Shown here: in pieces, positions 56,542 through 64,000 of the stretch
Layout: the number at the start of each line of letters is the position of its first letter
Position numbering within the stretch: the stretch's first letter is position 1
Assembly (NCBI RefSeq): GCF_001597735.1
Contig: NZ_LUTS01000001.1
Coordinates: forward strand, 310,001-374,000
Direction of reading: 5' to 3'
DNA: 64,000 nt
From: Neptuniibacter pectenicola
GTDB taxonomy: Bacteria > Pseudomonadota > Gammaproteobacteria > Pseudomonadales > Balneatricaceae
The notes under the pieces: generated by a model
The model's database searches: none
What the model was told of the DNA's origin: nothing
What the model saw: only the letters and a program-made list of their open reading frames with translations
Made by a program: the position numbers and the translations under genes

Positions 56542-57861
56542 ATGCAAGAACACTATGATGTCGTTATTATTGGTGCGGGCCCTGCGGGGTTAAGCTTTGC
56601 TCGATCACTAGCCGACCTCCCTCTCAACGTGGCCATCATAGAACGCTCCTCCCGAGCAACCTTAGCGAACCCTCCTGAGGATGGACGTGAAATTGCGCTC
56701 ACCCATCAATCGGTCGAAATTATGAAAGCCTGCGGCGCATGGCAAAGGCTGCCCGACAAAGACATTTCACCTATAGAAGCCGCTAAAGTATTCGATGGTG
56801 AATCTAGCTACAGCTTAAATTTTGATAACACGACAGAAGCGTTGAGTGCCCTCGGCTATTTAGTACCGAATCACCAGATCCGCAAAGCATATTATGAAGA
56901 GCTGATATCCCACCCCCAGATAGAGGTATTGACTGAAACCGTTGTTAAAACCATCACCTCCGATGACAACAGCGGACAGATCACCCTCAACAATGGCACC
57001 CGATTAACCGCCGAACTCATTATCGCCGCCGACACCCGTTTTTCTGAAATGCGCCGTCAGATGGGACTTTCTGCCAGCCTTAAAGACTTCTCACGTAGCG
57101 CAATTGTCTGTCGCATGGTCCATGAAAAGCCCCATAATCAAACCGCCTTTGAGTGCTTTCACTACGGACGCACCACCGCCATACTGCCAATGAATGGAAA
57201 CCGCTCCTCCATTGTTGTCACCGTCAATAGCCGTGAAGCTCAGCACTATGCAGAGATGAGCGATACCGCGTTCAATCAAAATATAGAGCAAAAGCTCGGT
57301 GGGTTATTAGGCGAGATGGCATTATTGGGCAAACGCCACACTTACCCACTGGTTGCAGTACATGCGCATCAATTTATCGGACGGCGGTTCGCCTTAATTG
57401 GCGATGCCGCTGTGGGCATGCACCCGGTCACCGCCCACGGGTTTAACCTTGGGCTTAAAGGCCAAGCAACCTTAGCTAAGCTCATCGCCCACGCCCTTGC
57501 TGATGGAGAAGCCATCGCCAACGAGGCACTTTTAAAACAGTACGAATCAGAGATGATGACAACAACGCGTATCCTTTATCACGGTACCAACGTGGTGGTC
57601 GGCCTATTTACAAACGAAACCTTAGCGGCAAAAGTAGCGCGTAAAGCCACCTTACGCTTGGCCAATAACATAACTCCCTTCAAACAGCTGATCACCCAAT
57701 CACTCACCGAAAAAGCACTTGATAAAGCAGGGCCGCTACACACCTTAAAAAATTACCTACCACCGCTACCGGTCGGCCTACCCACTGACACGCTTAAACT
57801 ACGCTTAGAAAATAGCCCCCTCGCTAAATATAACCCGACCCGTTTCTTTCGTTCCTACTAA
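56542..57861 (+). CDS. ubiM: UbiH/UbiF/UbiM-like FAD monooxygenase
   Basis: The 439-residue flavoprotein has the FAD-binding start YDVVIIGAGPAGLSFARSLA, the hydroxylase motif DGREIALTHQSVEIMK, and RFALIGDAAVGMHPVTAHGFNLGL. It belongs to the ubiquinone ring hydroxylases; the DGREIALTH and whole-length pattern fit UbiM (demethoxyubiquinol C5-type) best, but UbiH or UbiF cannot be excluded. Related enzymes hydroxylate the ring in ubiquinone synthesis. It is monocistronic and divergent from the methyltransferase, with GGGAGAAAG upstream of the ATG. Confidence 0.8.
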   Translation: MQEHYDVVIIGAGPAGLSFARSLADLPLNVAIIERSSRATLANPPEDGREIALTHQSVEIMKACGAWQRLPDKDISPIEAAKVFDGESSYSLNFDNTTEALSALGYLVPNHQIRKAYYEELISHPQIEVLTETVVKTITSDDNSGQITLNNGTRLTAELIIAADTRFSEMRRQMGLSASLKDFSRSAIVCRMVHEKPHNQTAFECFHYGRTTAILPMNGNRSSIVVTVNSREAQHYAEMSDTAFNQNIEQKLGGLLGEMALLGKRHTYPLVAVHAHQFIGRRFALIGDAAVGMHPVTAHGFNLGLKGQATLAKLIAHALADGEAIANEALLKQYESEMMTTTRILYHGTNVVVGLFTNETLAAKVARKATLRLANNITPFKQLITQSLTEKALDKAGPLHTLKNYLPPLPVGLPTDTLKLRLENSPLAKYNPTRFFRSY

Positions 57862-57878
57862 GCTTTTATTCATTTCAC

Positions 57879-57908
57879 AGCCTCCAACAAGAAGAGATGT
57901 TGGAGGCT
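57879..57908 (+). terminator. Hairpin after the UbiM-like gene
   Basis: AGCCTCCAACA pairs perfectly with TGTTGGAGGCT around an 8-nt loop. No T-run follows, so it is a terminator-like stem. The stretch 57909-58165 before the PQQ dehydrogenase holds no supported gene; the promoter was not identified. Confidence 0.55.
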
Positions 57909-58165
57909 AACCCTTGGCCGAAATAAAAACATAAGTCGTTCCCTCACAGGCGGGCCTCCTACCTACAAAAGCGCCGACAAACCTAAAATTTAGATAAAAC
58001 ACAATGTCGCACCATGACACAAACAGTTCCACCAGATAACGACAAATAACGCCAAATAAAAGAAATAAGCCCCATTTACCCTTGTTTTTGCATGGCACGG
58101 ATAATGCTGAACAGCTAGTGCGCACGTATATATAAAAATTAAAAAAAAAATAAGTGAGAGCAAAG

Positions 58166-59884
58166 ATGATGCATAAAAAAATGGCAGGCATAGTCGCCTG
58201 CACGGCTTTGTTAGGCTTAAGCCTGTCTATCAACACCCACGCACTAGGCGTCAATGTATTAGAAGGCAAGCATCTTAATAACTTCGTTACGGACGACATG
58301 CTGCTCAATGCAGATAAAGACCCAAATAACTGGCTACATTACGGTCGAGATTACGAAGGTACACGTTACTCGCCCCTAACACAGATCAACAAAGACAATG
58401 TCAGCGATCTGGTACCTAAATGGAATCTTTCCTTTGGTGTAATTGGCGCACAAGACAGCCAAGTCATGGCCGTCAATGGTCGACTCTATGTTACCTCTAG
58501 CCAAAACCTAGCCTTTGGCCTTGACGGCACGACAGGCGACATCCTATGGAAATACCAACGCGCACTACCGGGCGATCTAGGTTCAAAGCTTTGCTGTGGT
58601 TCAGTTAACCGTGGTGTCGCGGTCTATAAAGATAAAGTTTATATGGCCACACTCGACACCCATATGGTTGCTTTAGACAACAATACCGGCGAAGTGGTTT
58701 GGGAAAAGAAACTCGGTGACTACAAAACAGGTGAGATCCTAACGTCTATGCCAATGGTTATTAATGGCATGATCGTAATAGGCAACTCCGGTGGTGACCT
58801 CGGCGCAAACCCAGGCACCGTGTATGCGTTGGATGCTGATACAGGCGAGCTGATCTGGAAAACCTACACGGTCCCAATGACCGGCAAAGAAAAAATTGCC
58901 AAATCATGGGCAGGAGATTCCTGGAAAACCGCCGGTGGCACACCGTGGTTGCCACCGACTTATGACAAAAAAACAGGTTACATCCTTTATGGTGTAGGTA
59001 ACCCGACCCCTGACTTTGATGGTAGTTCACGTAAAGGTGACAACTTATATACAGGCTCCACCGTCGCAATCGATCCGAAAGACGGCAAAATCGTTAACCA
59101 CTTCCAATACACGCCCCATGACGTTTGGGACTATGACGGTACCAACGAAGCGATCCTGATCAAAGATAAGCAAAACAGAGACACCTACCTACATGCTGAC
59201 CGTAACGGCCACTTATATTCTATCAACAGCAAAACGATGAAATGTAACTGGGTTGTTCCTATGCAGCGGGCCAACTGGGTTAAAAGCTTTGATGACAACT
59301 GCCGACCAACGGTTAACCCAGACAAAGTACCAACCGAAGGCAAAATCACAACCGATATCGCGCCGACGCTAGGTGGCGGTAAAGAGTGGCACCCAGCCGC
59401 GTACAGTAAACGTACCGGTATGGTTTATGTGCCTGTCATTGATATGTCGATGGACCTAGAAGCCAAAAAACAGGAGTTTAAACCTGGGCAATGGTTCTTA
59501 GGCACCAACACCCTTCGTTTACACCCAGGTGCAGGTTACCTAAAAGCATTTAACGCGACCACCGGCGAACTTGAATGGATGCGTTCACAAAACGTACCGG
59601 CAACAGGCGGTGTACTCGCCACGGCAGGCGGACTTGTTTTTAACGGTGATGCTGAAGGCTTCTTCCGCGCCATTAAAGATGATACTGGCGAAACCCTATT
59701 TGAATACAACGTAGGTACGGGTATCCACAGCAACCCAACCACCTACATGGTAGGCGACACTCAATATGTTGCCGTACTTGTAGGCCCTGGTGGCGGTAGC
59801 TTATGGCCACTCGTGTATGGCGAGTTTTTCAAACATAACACTAAGGGCGGCGGTCTCTTCGTGTTTGCACTCCATAAAAAATAA
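58166..59884 (+). CDS. PQQ-dependent alcohol dehydrogenase, methanol/ethanol family, lanthanide type
   Basis: The 572-residue protein starts at ATG 58166 after GAGAG and has a signal peptide (AGIVACTALLGLSLSINTHA-L). It has the eight-blade propeller motifs (TGEVVWEKKLGDYKTGE, LDADTGELIWKTY) and the vicinal Cys pair C143-C144 (LCCGSVNRG) that contacts PQQ. The active-site segment TPHDVWDYDG (316-325) has Asp 322 and an additional Asp 324 two residues later. That second Asp coordinates a lanthanide in XoxF and ExaF/PedH and is Ala in calcium-dependent MxaF. So it is probably a periplasmic rare-earth dehydrogenase for methanol or other alcohols, passing electrons to the cytochrome c encoded next. 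Confidence 0.88.
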   Translation: MMHKKMAGIVACTALLGLSLSINTHALGVNVLEGKHLNNFVTDDMLLNADKDPNNWLHYGRDYEGTRYSPLTQINKDNVSDLVPKWNLSFGVIGAQDSQVMAVNGRLYVTSSQNLAFGLDGTTGDILWKYQRALPGDLGSKLCCGSVNRGVAVYKDKVYMATLDTHMVALDNNTGEVVWEKKLGDYKTGEILTSMPMVINGMIVIGNSGGDLGANPGTVYALDADTGELIWKTYTVPMTGKEKIAKSWAGDSWKTAGGTPWLPPTYDKKTGYILYGVGNPTPDFDGSSRKGDNLYTGSTVAIDPKDGKIVNHFQYTPHDVWDYDGTNEAILIKDKQNRDTYLHADRNGHLYSINSKTMKCNWVVPMQRANWVKSFDDNCRPTVNPDKVPTEGKITTDIAPTLGGGKEWHPAAYSKRTGMVYVPVIDMSMDLEAKKQEFKPGQWFLGTNTLRLHPGAGYLKAFNATTGELEWMRSQNVPATGGVLATAGGLVFNGDAEGFFRAIKDDTGETLFEYNVGTGIHSNPTTYMVGDTQYVAVLVGPGGGSLWPLVYGEFFKHNTKGGGLFVFALHKK

Positions 59885-59951
59885 CCACCTGAATCATTTT
59901 TAACCTTTACGAGGGGGCGCTTGCTCCCTCTATTATCTTCAAAGGTGTTCC

Positions 59952-60374
59952 ATGCAAAAATTACTAAAAACCAAACTCGCAATTTTGATTCTGATGAGCA
60001 TCGTCTCAACCGCATGGGGGTTTGGTGTAGAAGGCCTCCAACAACAAGAAGGCACAAGCGAAGAGGATCTAGCGGCACTTGCTGAAAAACACATCGGCAA
60101 CCCCGACTCTATCGCCACAGGCAGACAACTTTTTGGTAATACGTGCCTATTTTGCCACGGTCCCGATGGTAAAGGCGCTCGCGCCCCATCCCTAGTAACA
60201 GGTCCTTATCGGCCCGGTGGCGGTAACACGCCTGAATATATGTATTCCGTTGTTATGCAAGGTCGCCCAGGCACCATTATGGCGTCATTTAAAGAAAGCC
60301 ATACAGATGATGAGATTTGGCAGATTTTAGCCTTTCTGCGAGATCGCTCTGCCGCTATTGCAGCAGAAAAATAG
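59952..60374 (+). CDS. Cytochrome c, electron acceptor of the PQQ dehydrogenase
   Basis: The 140-residue protein has a signal peptide (LAILILMSIVSTAWG) and one c-type haem site, CLFCH, preceded by GRQLFGNT, with the distal Met likely in MASFKESH. It lies 67 nt after the dehydrogenase gene in the same direction and a terminator follows, so the pair forms a unit. It would take electrons from PQQ to the respiratory chain. Confidence 0.9.
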   Translation: MQKLLKTKLAILILMSIVSTAWGFGVEGLQQQEGTSEEDLAALAEKHIGNPDSIATGRQLFGNTCLFCHGPDGKGARAPSLVTGPYRPGGGNTPEYMYSVVMQGRPGTIMASFKESHTDDEIWQILAFLRDRSAAIAAEK

Positions 60375-60404
60375 TTTTAAACCCCAAGTAATAACCCGGC
60401 GTTT

Positions 60405-60432
60405 GGCACGTCTACTTAGACGTGCCCTTTTT
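60405..60432 (+). terminator. Intrinsic terminator of the PQQ dehydrogenase-cytochrome unit
   Basis: GGCACGTCT pairs perfectly with AGACGTGCC around ACTT, followed by CTTTTT. Confidence 0.85.
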
Positions 60433-60466
60433 ACCGTCCAAGGGCGACGGGTCCTACCAGCTCAAC

Positions 60467-61102
60467 CTAGTTCAACCTTACCGCTAAGTAATGAACGCCT
60501 CTGCCGGATGATTGCGGAAGAAAATAAACATCACGGTATTTAAAATACTGTTGACCATTAACCGTTACAGACTTTGCACCTTGAGGTATAGAACCATAAG
60601 TGCTGCCAAGCTGAAACCCAGCGCTACGCGCCCCCCTCCCTTTCTTCTCAGCAACCGCTGACGTATGGCTACTATAAATTAGATCGTTACGGGGCTCATT
60701 GATAACCCGGTAGTACCCATTATCATGCATATAATAAATGCCCTGAGAAACATAATAGCCACGGCCTTTAATCACAACTTTTTCACGCCCTTTGGGTAGG
60801 GATCGAACCTTTAACCCCACCGGCGGGCGAACAACCGCATAACCTTGGCTGACAGGGCGATAATACACCCCCTCATTAAAGATAAAAGACACATTCCCAA
60901 AACGAAGACTGATGCCACTGGACGGCACCTTATGTACCACCGCACCTGTTTTATAAACCACCCGTTTATGCGTAATCTGCCCTTTGTGGGGCGCGCTATA
61001 ATATGACGTACTTTGGTATGAGCTCTCTTTACTATGCGCAGCACTGATAGTTGGCAACACGCTCAAGCTCATGACTATAGGTAAGAGTATGGTTAATTTC
61101 AT
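60467..61102 (-). CDS. DUF6515 family exported protein
   Basis: The 211-residue protein has a signal peptide (LTILLPIVMSLSVLPTISA) and a Tyr- and Gly-rich mature part with repeated short strands (FIFNEGVYYRPVSQGYAVV, GRGYYVSQGIYYMHDNGYY, NGQQYFKYRDVYFLPQ). ATG 61102 is preceded by GGAG; an ATG at 61114 overlaps that site. Function unknown. It converges on the cytochrome gene. Confidence 0.78.
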   Translation of the reverse strand: MKLTILLPIVMSLSVLPTISAAHSKESSYQSTSYYSAPHKGQITHKRVVYKTGAVVHKVPSSGISLRFGNVSFIFNEGVYYRPVSQGYAVVRPPVGLKVRSLPKGREKVVIKGRGYYVSQGIYYMHDNGYYRVINEPRNDLIYSSHTSAVAEKKGRGARSAGFQLGSTYGSIPQGAKSVTVNGQQYFKYRDVYFLPQSSGRGVHYLAVRLN

Positions 61103-61367
61103 CGTGTTCTCCATCTAATCCGACTGAATTCACAATCGATACTACGCGGAAAAAACAACAAAAAACGCGACTTAGCGAACCTTTACACAACCTTTTCACT
61201 TCTTGACACGCCTTAACCTTTGGCTGCGCCTTAATGCAAATTTTCCGGGTGTTTAGTGCGTTTGAACAGAAAAAATAATTGCCAAAAATGGAACGAAAAT
61301 AGTACGCATACTAGCTCTCGCTAGAAGCTACGTTTCTACTGGATCATTTAGACTTTTTAATGATAAT

Positions 61368-61444
61368 TGGTCGGGATGAGAGGATTTGAACCTCCGACCC
61401 CTTGCACCCCATGCAAGTGCGCTACCAAGCTGCGCTACATCCCG
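61368..61444 (-). tRNA. tRNA-Pro (GGG)
   Basis: A 77-nt cloverleaf with encoded CCA. The anticodon stem CTTGC/GCAAG holds loop ATGGGGT, giving anticodon GGG, as in E. coli proL. T loop TTCAAAT. Confidence 0.95.
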
Positions 61445-61483
61445 ACTCTGAACTTGGGAACGAGCGTTCCTCAAGAGGGCGCT

Positions 61484-61512
61484 ATATTAACTTAACCGTA
61501 TGAATCTGTGAA
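61484..61512 (-). promoter_or_regulatory. Promoter of tRNA-Pro
   Basis: Leftward TTCACA and TAATAT are spaced 17 bp, followed by a GC-rich AGCGCCC discriminator. Confidence 0.75.
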
Positions 61513-61525
61513 GATTTTTTAACAA

Positions 61526-62761
61526 TTATTGCGTGATAACTTCTTCTGCAATAACCATAACGGTTGCGGTTTGGTTATAGTGCCCAATGGAACCACCCTG
61601 AGTAGCCCCCTGCTCCCCTAAAGTGTTAAATCCGATCAATGGTACATCATCACCACAAACCTCCTTAAGCAAGCTTAGGTCATCAACCTGGAGGCGGCAT
61701 TTAAGCTGGTGGCGAAGGATACAGTTAAAGACAATAACTGCGGCAATCTTCTTAGGACTGCCGGCATCAATGATCGCTTTTTCTAAGGTTTCCTTAAAAC
61801 GCTTTTTAGCGGTGTCCGCATCGGTTTTCATTTCACGTAAAAAAGCACCTTTAGGGATCTCCGCATAAAAGCTTACGCTACCATCATCATGCACCTGCTG
61901 TGCACTTTTGATGGTGTATTCGGCAAACACATCTGAAGATTTAATACCGAACGGATTTTGTATAAAAAGCTCCGGTGTGAGCTCGTCACTTTCTAGCAGT
62001 TTTTTCAGGACCTCCGTCGCGGGTTTGCCATTAAGACTAATGACCCGTCGACCGTCGGATTTTGTCACAACCGCACCTTTATTCGCAGGAATATAAGGAT
62101 GCCCCATGGCGGTACCGATTTTTAAACCACTACTAAAGCTGGCCACAGCTGCTGCATCTTGGTAGACCCCGTTACAGATCTGATAACTTTTACTATCCCC
62201 TAAGCCCGTGGCAGTTGAGCCACCAATAATTTGCGATACGGTGCCCGTTTCAAGAATAAGGCTACGTAAAAACGCTTCCTCTTGTGCCGATGTACCATCC
62301 GGTAACACCATGTTGATGCAAGGCTTGATACGGGATACCTCGTTAGCCCCCTTACTGTCTAGCGCAATCGCCATAAGGGACATAACAGCAGGGTTTGATA
62401 ATAAATTTGAGTAAGCGTTTCTAATGGCATCTCTGGCCGCTTGTTCTGGCTGTGCCGTTAAGTTTTCGCCGATCCCTAAGCCCACACTAAAATAGGAGCT
62501 TTGCAGGGTAAGAATAACAACTGTATCGGTTTGAGGGCCGTCAACTAAACTCGAAAATTCACCCCACGCACTACCGCCTACGATCGGTGCCTTTTCTCCC
62601 ACAACAGCCCTTATGTCAGCATAGGCTTGGTGAATATCTAATGAGAAGTTAACGAAGCAGATCACTAGATCCGGTTTTGGAGTTTTCTCCATTGCTTGAT
62701 TAGCAGCGGTTGTCGCCTCAGTCGCGTGACCTAGCCCGACTCTTACAATAGCCATATCCAT
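61526..62761 (-). CDS. FIST domain sensor protein
   Basis: The 411-residue cytoplasmic protein has a FIST_N domain (about 30-235; VGGSAWGEFSSLVDGPQTDT, GGSTATGLG) and a FIST_C domain (about 240-385; GNPFGIKS-like region IQNPFGIKSSD). FIST proteins are ligand sensors often linked to signalling; here no kinase or cyclase is fused. Start may be ATG 62761 or ATG 62755, both with a weak ribosome-binding site. Confidence 0.85.
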   Translation of the reverse strand: MDMAIVRVGLGHATEATTAANQAMEKTPKPDLVICFVNFSLDIHQAYADIRAVVGEKAPIVGGSAWGEFSSLVDGPQTDTVVILTLQSSYFSVGLGIGENLTAQPEQAARDAIRNAYSNLLSNPAVMSLMAIALDSKGANEVSRIKPCINMVLPDGTSAQEEAFLRSLILETGTVSQIIGGSTATGLGDSKSYQICNGVYQDAAAVASFSSGLKIGTAMGHPYIPANKGAVVTKSDGRRVISLNGKPATEVLKKLLESDELTPELFIQNPFGIKSSDVFAEYTIKSAQQVHDDGSVSFYAEIPKGAFLREMKTDADTAKKRFKETLEKAIIDAGSPKKIAAVIVFNCILRHQLKCRLQVDDLSLLKEVCGDDVPLIGFNTLGEQGATQGGSIGHYNQTATVMVIAEEVITQ

Positions 62762-62919
62762 ATCTCGCCGTTATTATTTTTGTTACTTGATGCTAATCAA
62801 GAGCGAGATCTAAGCCAATAGTTTAAGAGGGAAACAGTGCCAAAGGGGGATAAGATAGGAACTATATGTGTAAAACGGTTGTTCGAAGATAGCAAGATAA
62901 GTACGACTAAAGATGTAAT

Positions 62920-62947
62920 CTAAGCCAAATTCATCTATTTGGCTTAG
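62920..62947 (-). terminator. Hairpin at the 3' end of the MerR gene
   Basis: CTAAGCCAAAT pairs perfectly with ATTTGGCTTAG around a 6-nt loop. It overlaps the stop codon of the merR gene; no T-run follows, so it is terminator-like. Confidence 0.55.
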
Positions 62948-63300
62948 GGCCGCTTAGTCGCAGCCAAAATAGCTTCTAACTCGGTAATGGTTTGTCTTAG
63001 CAGTTGTTTGTATTGGCTTTGGTCGTCTTCGTTATTCTCGCCAGACAGGTACTGTTTAGCCCCACTCAATGTATAGCCTTGATCATGCAGTAGGCTTTTA
63101 ATTTGGCGAATTAACAAAACATCCTGACGCTGGTAATAACGTCGATTGTTACGTTTTACAGGCGATATTTGGCTAAACTCTTTCTCCCAGTAACGCAGTA
63201 CATGCGCTTTGAGGTCACAAAGTTTAGCCACTTCACCAATAGTAAAATAACGCTTACCCGGGATAGGGTTAGGGTCGTTACTCTGCTCCATCTCCAGCAT
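62944..63300 (-). CDS. MerR family regulator downstream of ihfA
   Basis: The 118-residue protein has the MerR helix-turn-helix ([26 protein letters not shown]) and a short helical tail without metal-binding Cys. The same gene order pheT-ihfA-merR-tRNA-Pro is found in pseudomonads and relatives; its target is unknown. ATG 63300 is chosen by comparison with the typical [12 protein letters not shown] start of relatives. The ATG codons 63291 and 63312 are alternatives. It overlaps ihfA by 23 bp. Confidence 0.88.
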   Translation of the reverse strand: MLEMEQSNDPNPIPGKRYFTIGEVAKLCDLKAHVLRYWEKEFSQISPVKRNNRRYYQRQDVLLIRQIKSLLHDQGYTLSGAKQYLSGENNEDDQSQYKQLLRQTITELEAILAATKRP

Positions 63301-63583
63301 AAGTTTCGACACGATCCTTCAATTTTTGACCAGGTCGGAAAGTCACTACGCGACGAGCCGCTATAGGTACTTCTTCCCCTGTTTTGGGATTGCGGCCCGG
63401 TCTTTGACGCTTATCGCGCAGATCAAAGTTACCAAAGCCGGACAATTTAACCTGCTCGTTATCAGCCAGACATGCACGGATTTCATCAAAAAACGATTCA
63501 ACCATCTCTTTGGCTTCACGTTTATTTAACCCAAGCTCTTCATTTAGGCGTTCCGCCATTTCAGCTTTTGTTAACGAACTCAT
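63278..63583 (-). CDS. ihfA: Integration host factor alpha subunit
   Basis: The 101-residue protein is a clear IhfA ([46 protein letters not shown]), with the DNA-bending proline in the arm ([15 protein letters not shown]). It forms a heterodimer with IhfB and bends DNA, including at sigma-54 promoters. It is 20 bp after pheT in the usual operon. Confidence 0.97.
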   Translation of the reverse strand: MSSLTKAEMAERLNEELGLNKREAKEMVESFFDEIRACLADNEQVKLSGFGNFDLRDKRQRPGRNPKTGEEVPIAARRVVTFRPGQKLKDRVETYAGDGAE

Positions 63584-63603
63584 GATAAATCACCTTTCGC
63601 TGC

Positions 63604-64000
63604 TTACTCTCGCAATGTGGCACTCAACTTAGAAGCCAGTGCTGAAACAACCGCGTCAATTGCGCTGTTTATTTCTTCGTCATTAAGAGTGCGCGAAGGA
63701 TGCTGCCACGTCAAGCCCACAGCAAGACTTTTTCGTCCTGTTTCAATACCTTGGCCCTGATAAACATCGAAAAGCGTGACTTCTTTAATAAATTCACCCG
63801 CTTGTTTCTCAGTAATCTGACGAATTGATTCAAATGCTACAGACTCATCAACAATTAAGGCTAAGTCACGACGGGACTCTGGAAACTTAGAAATTTCCTC
63901 GTAACGGGGTAGTTTGCCTTGGCATAGGGCCGCTTGATTAATCTCAAACAAATAAACCGTGCTATTTAGGCCGAGGTCTTTAATAAGATTCGGATGCAAA
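63604..64000 (-). CDS. pheT: Phenylalanyl-tRNA synthetase beta subunit (C-terminal part, runs off right edge)
   Basis: The visible 132 codons match the C-terminal end of PheT: YEEISKFPESRRDLALIVDE and the anticodon-binding FDX-ACB domain (LFDVYQGQGIETGRKSLAVGL, TLNDEEINSAIDAVV). The frame is open to the right edge, so the start lies outside. It charges tRNA-Phe with PheS. ihfA follows directly. Confidence 0.95.
   Translation of the reverse strand, partial: LHPNLIKDLGLNSTVYLFEINQAALCQGKLPRYEEISKFPESRRDLALIVDESVAFESIRQITEKQAGEFIKEVTLFDVYQGQGIETGRKSLAVGLTWQHPSRTLNDEEINSAIDAVVSALASKLSATLRE

Noticed and set aside
57907-58308. Leftward 133-codon frame before the PQQ dehydrogenase
   Set aside because: It overlaps the dehydrogenase signal peptide region on the other strand and lacks a recognised domain.

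Overview
The window looks like chromosomal DNA of a marine gammaproteobacterium, probably of the Oceanospirillaceae or a close relative. This is inferred from protein resemblance, a moderate GC content and the mix of genes (nasTS/nrt nitrate assimilation, PA2817-like and DUF1285 proteins, FIST, many c-di-GMP proteins, a pheT-ihfA-merR-tRNA-Pro locus). No phage, integrase, insertion sequence or CRISPR array is visible.

Layout. (1) 1-15100 is a nitrate/nitrite assimilation island: nasA (leftward, cut by the window edge), nasT-nasS regulators, nrtABD nitrate ABC transporter, a NarK-type transporter, a fused PP2C phosphatase/Ser-Thr kinase, an unusual double-flavoprotein NirB, and NirD. Four GG-N10-GC sigma-54 promoters lie before nasA, nasTS, nrtA and nirB. 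Three leader RNAs (before nrtA, narK and nirB) each carry a small hairpin with the same hexanucleotide loop AAAGGC overlapping the 5' arm of an intrinsic terminator, the layout expected for NasT (ANTAR) antitermination. (2) 15100-18100: a double-receiver protein, a DUF1285 protein and an MTHFR-like protein. (3) 18200-23480: a TetR regulator and an RND/LolA-like/beta-barrel envelope operon, with matching 13-bp palindromes before both units. (4) 23490-29120: aspartic protease, a 36-codon membrane protein not usually called, an SUI1-like factor, a dGTPase, a spermidine-synthase-like protein, a MocR regulator and a lipoprotein. (5) 29560-37400: a three-gene c-di-GMP phosphorelay operon (REC-PAS-GGDEF*-EAL, hybrid CHASE kinase with HPt, REC-GGDEF), followed by a chemoreceptor. 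(6) 39750-46920: cyclophilin, CopA, thioesterase-like, nitroreductase, QueF, an ABC-2 exporter and a PA2817-like protein. (7) 46935-51374: a leftward PstS-like/porin/GGDEF-EAL operon. (8) 51537-52330: five tRNA genes (Glu, Gly, Glu / Gly, Glu) in two leftward transcription units made by duplication. (9) 52470-57860: membrane protein, YeeE/YedE, MobA, single receiver, methyltransferase, and a tetranucleotide repeat in front of a UbiM-like hydroxylase. (10) 58166-60374: a PQQ alcohol dehydrogenase with the lanthanide-type Asp and its cytochrome c. (11) 60467-64000: DUF6515 protein, tRNA-Pro(GGG), FIST sensor, MerR regulator, ihfA and the 3' end of pheT.

How it fits together. Nitrogen limitation (NtrC/sigma-54) would start transcription of the nitrate genes, and nitrate sensed by NasS would free NasT to let polymerase pass the leader terminators. 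NrtABD and NarK import nitrate, NasA reduces it to nitrite and NirBD reduces nitrite to ammonium. MobA, further along, finishes the molybdenum cofactor NasA needs. The most notable items are the repeated NasT leader architecture, the NirB with a duplicated flavoprotein module, the kinase/phosphatase fusion in the nitrate operon and the lanthanide-type PQQ dehydrogenase.
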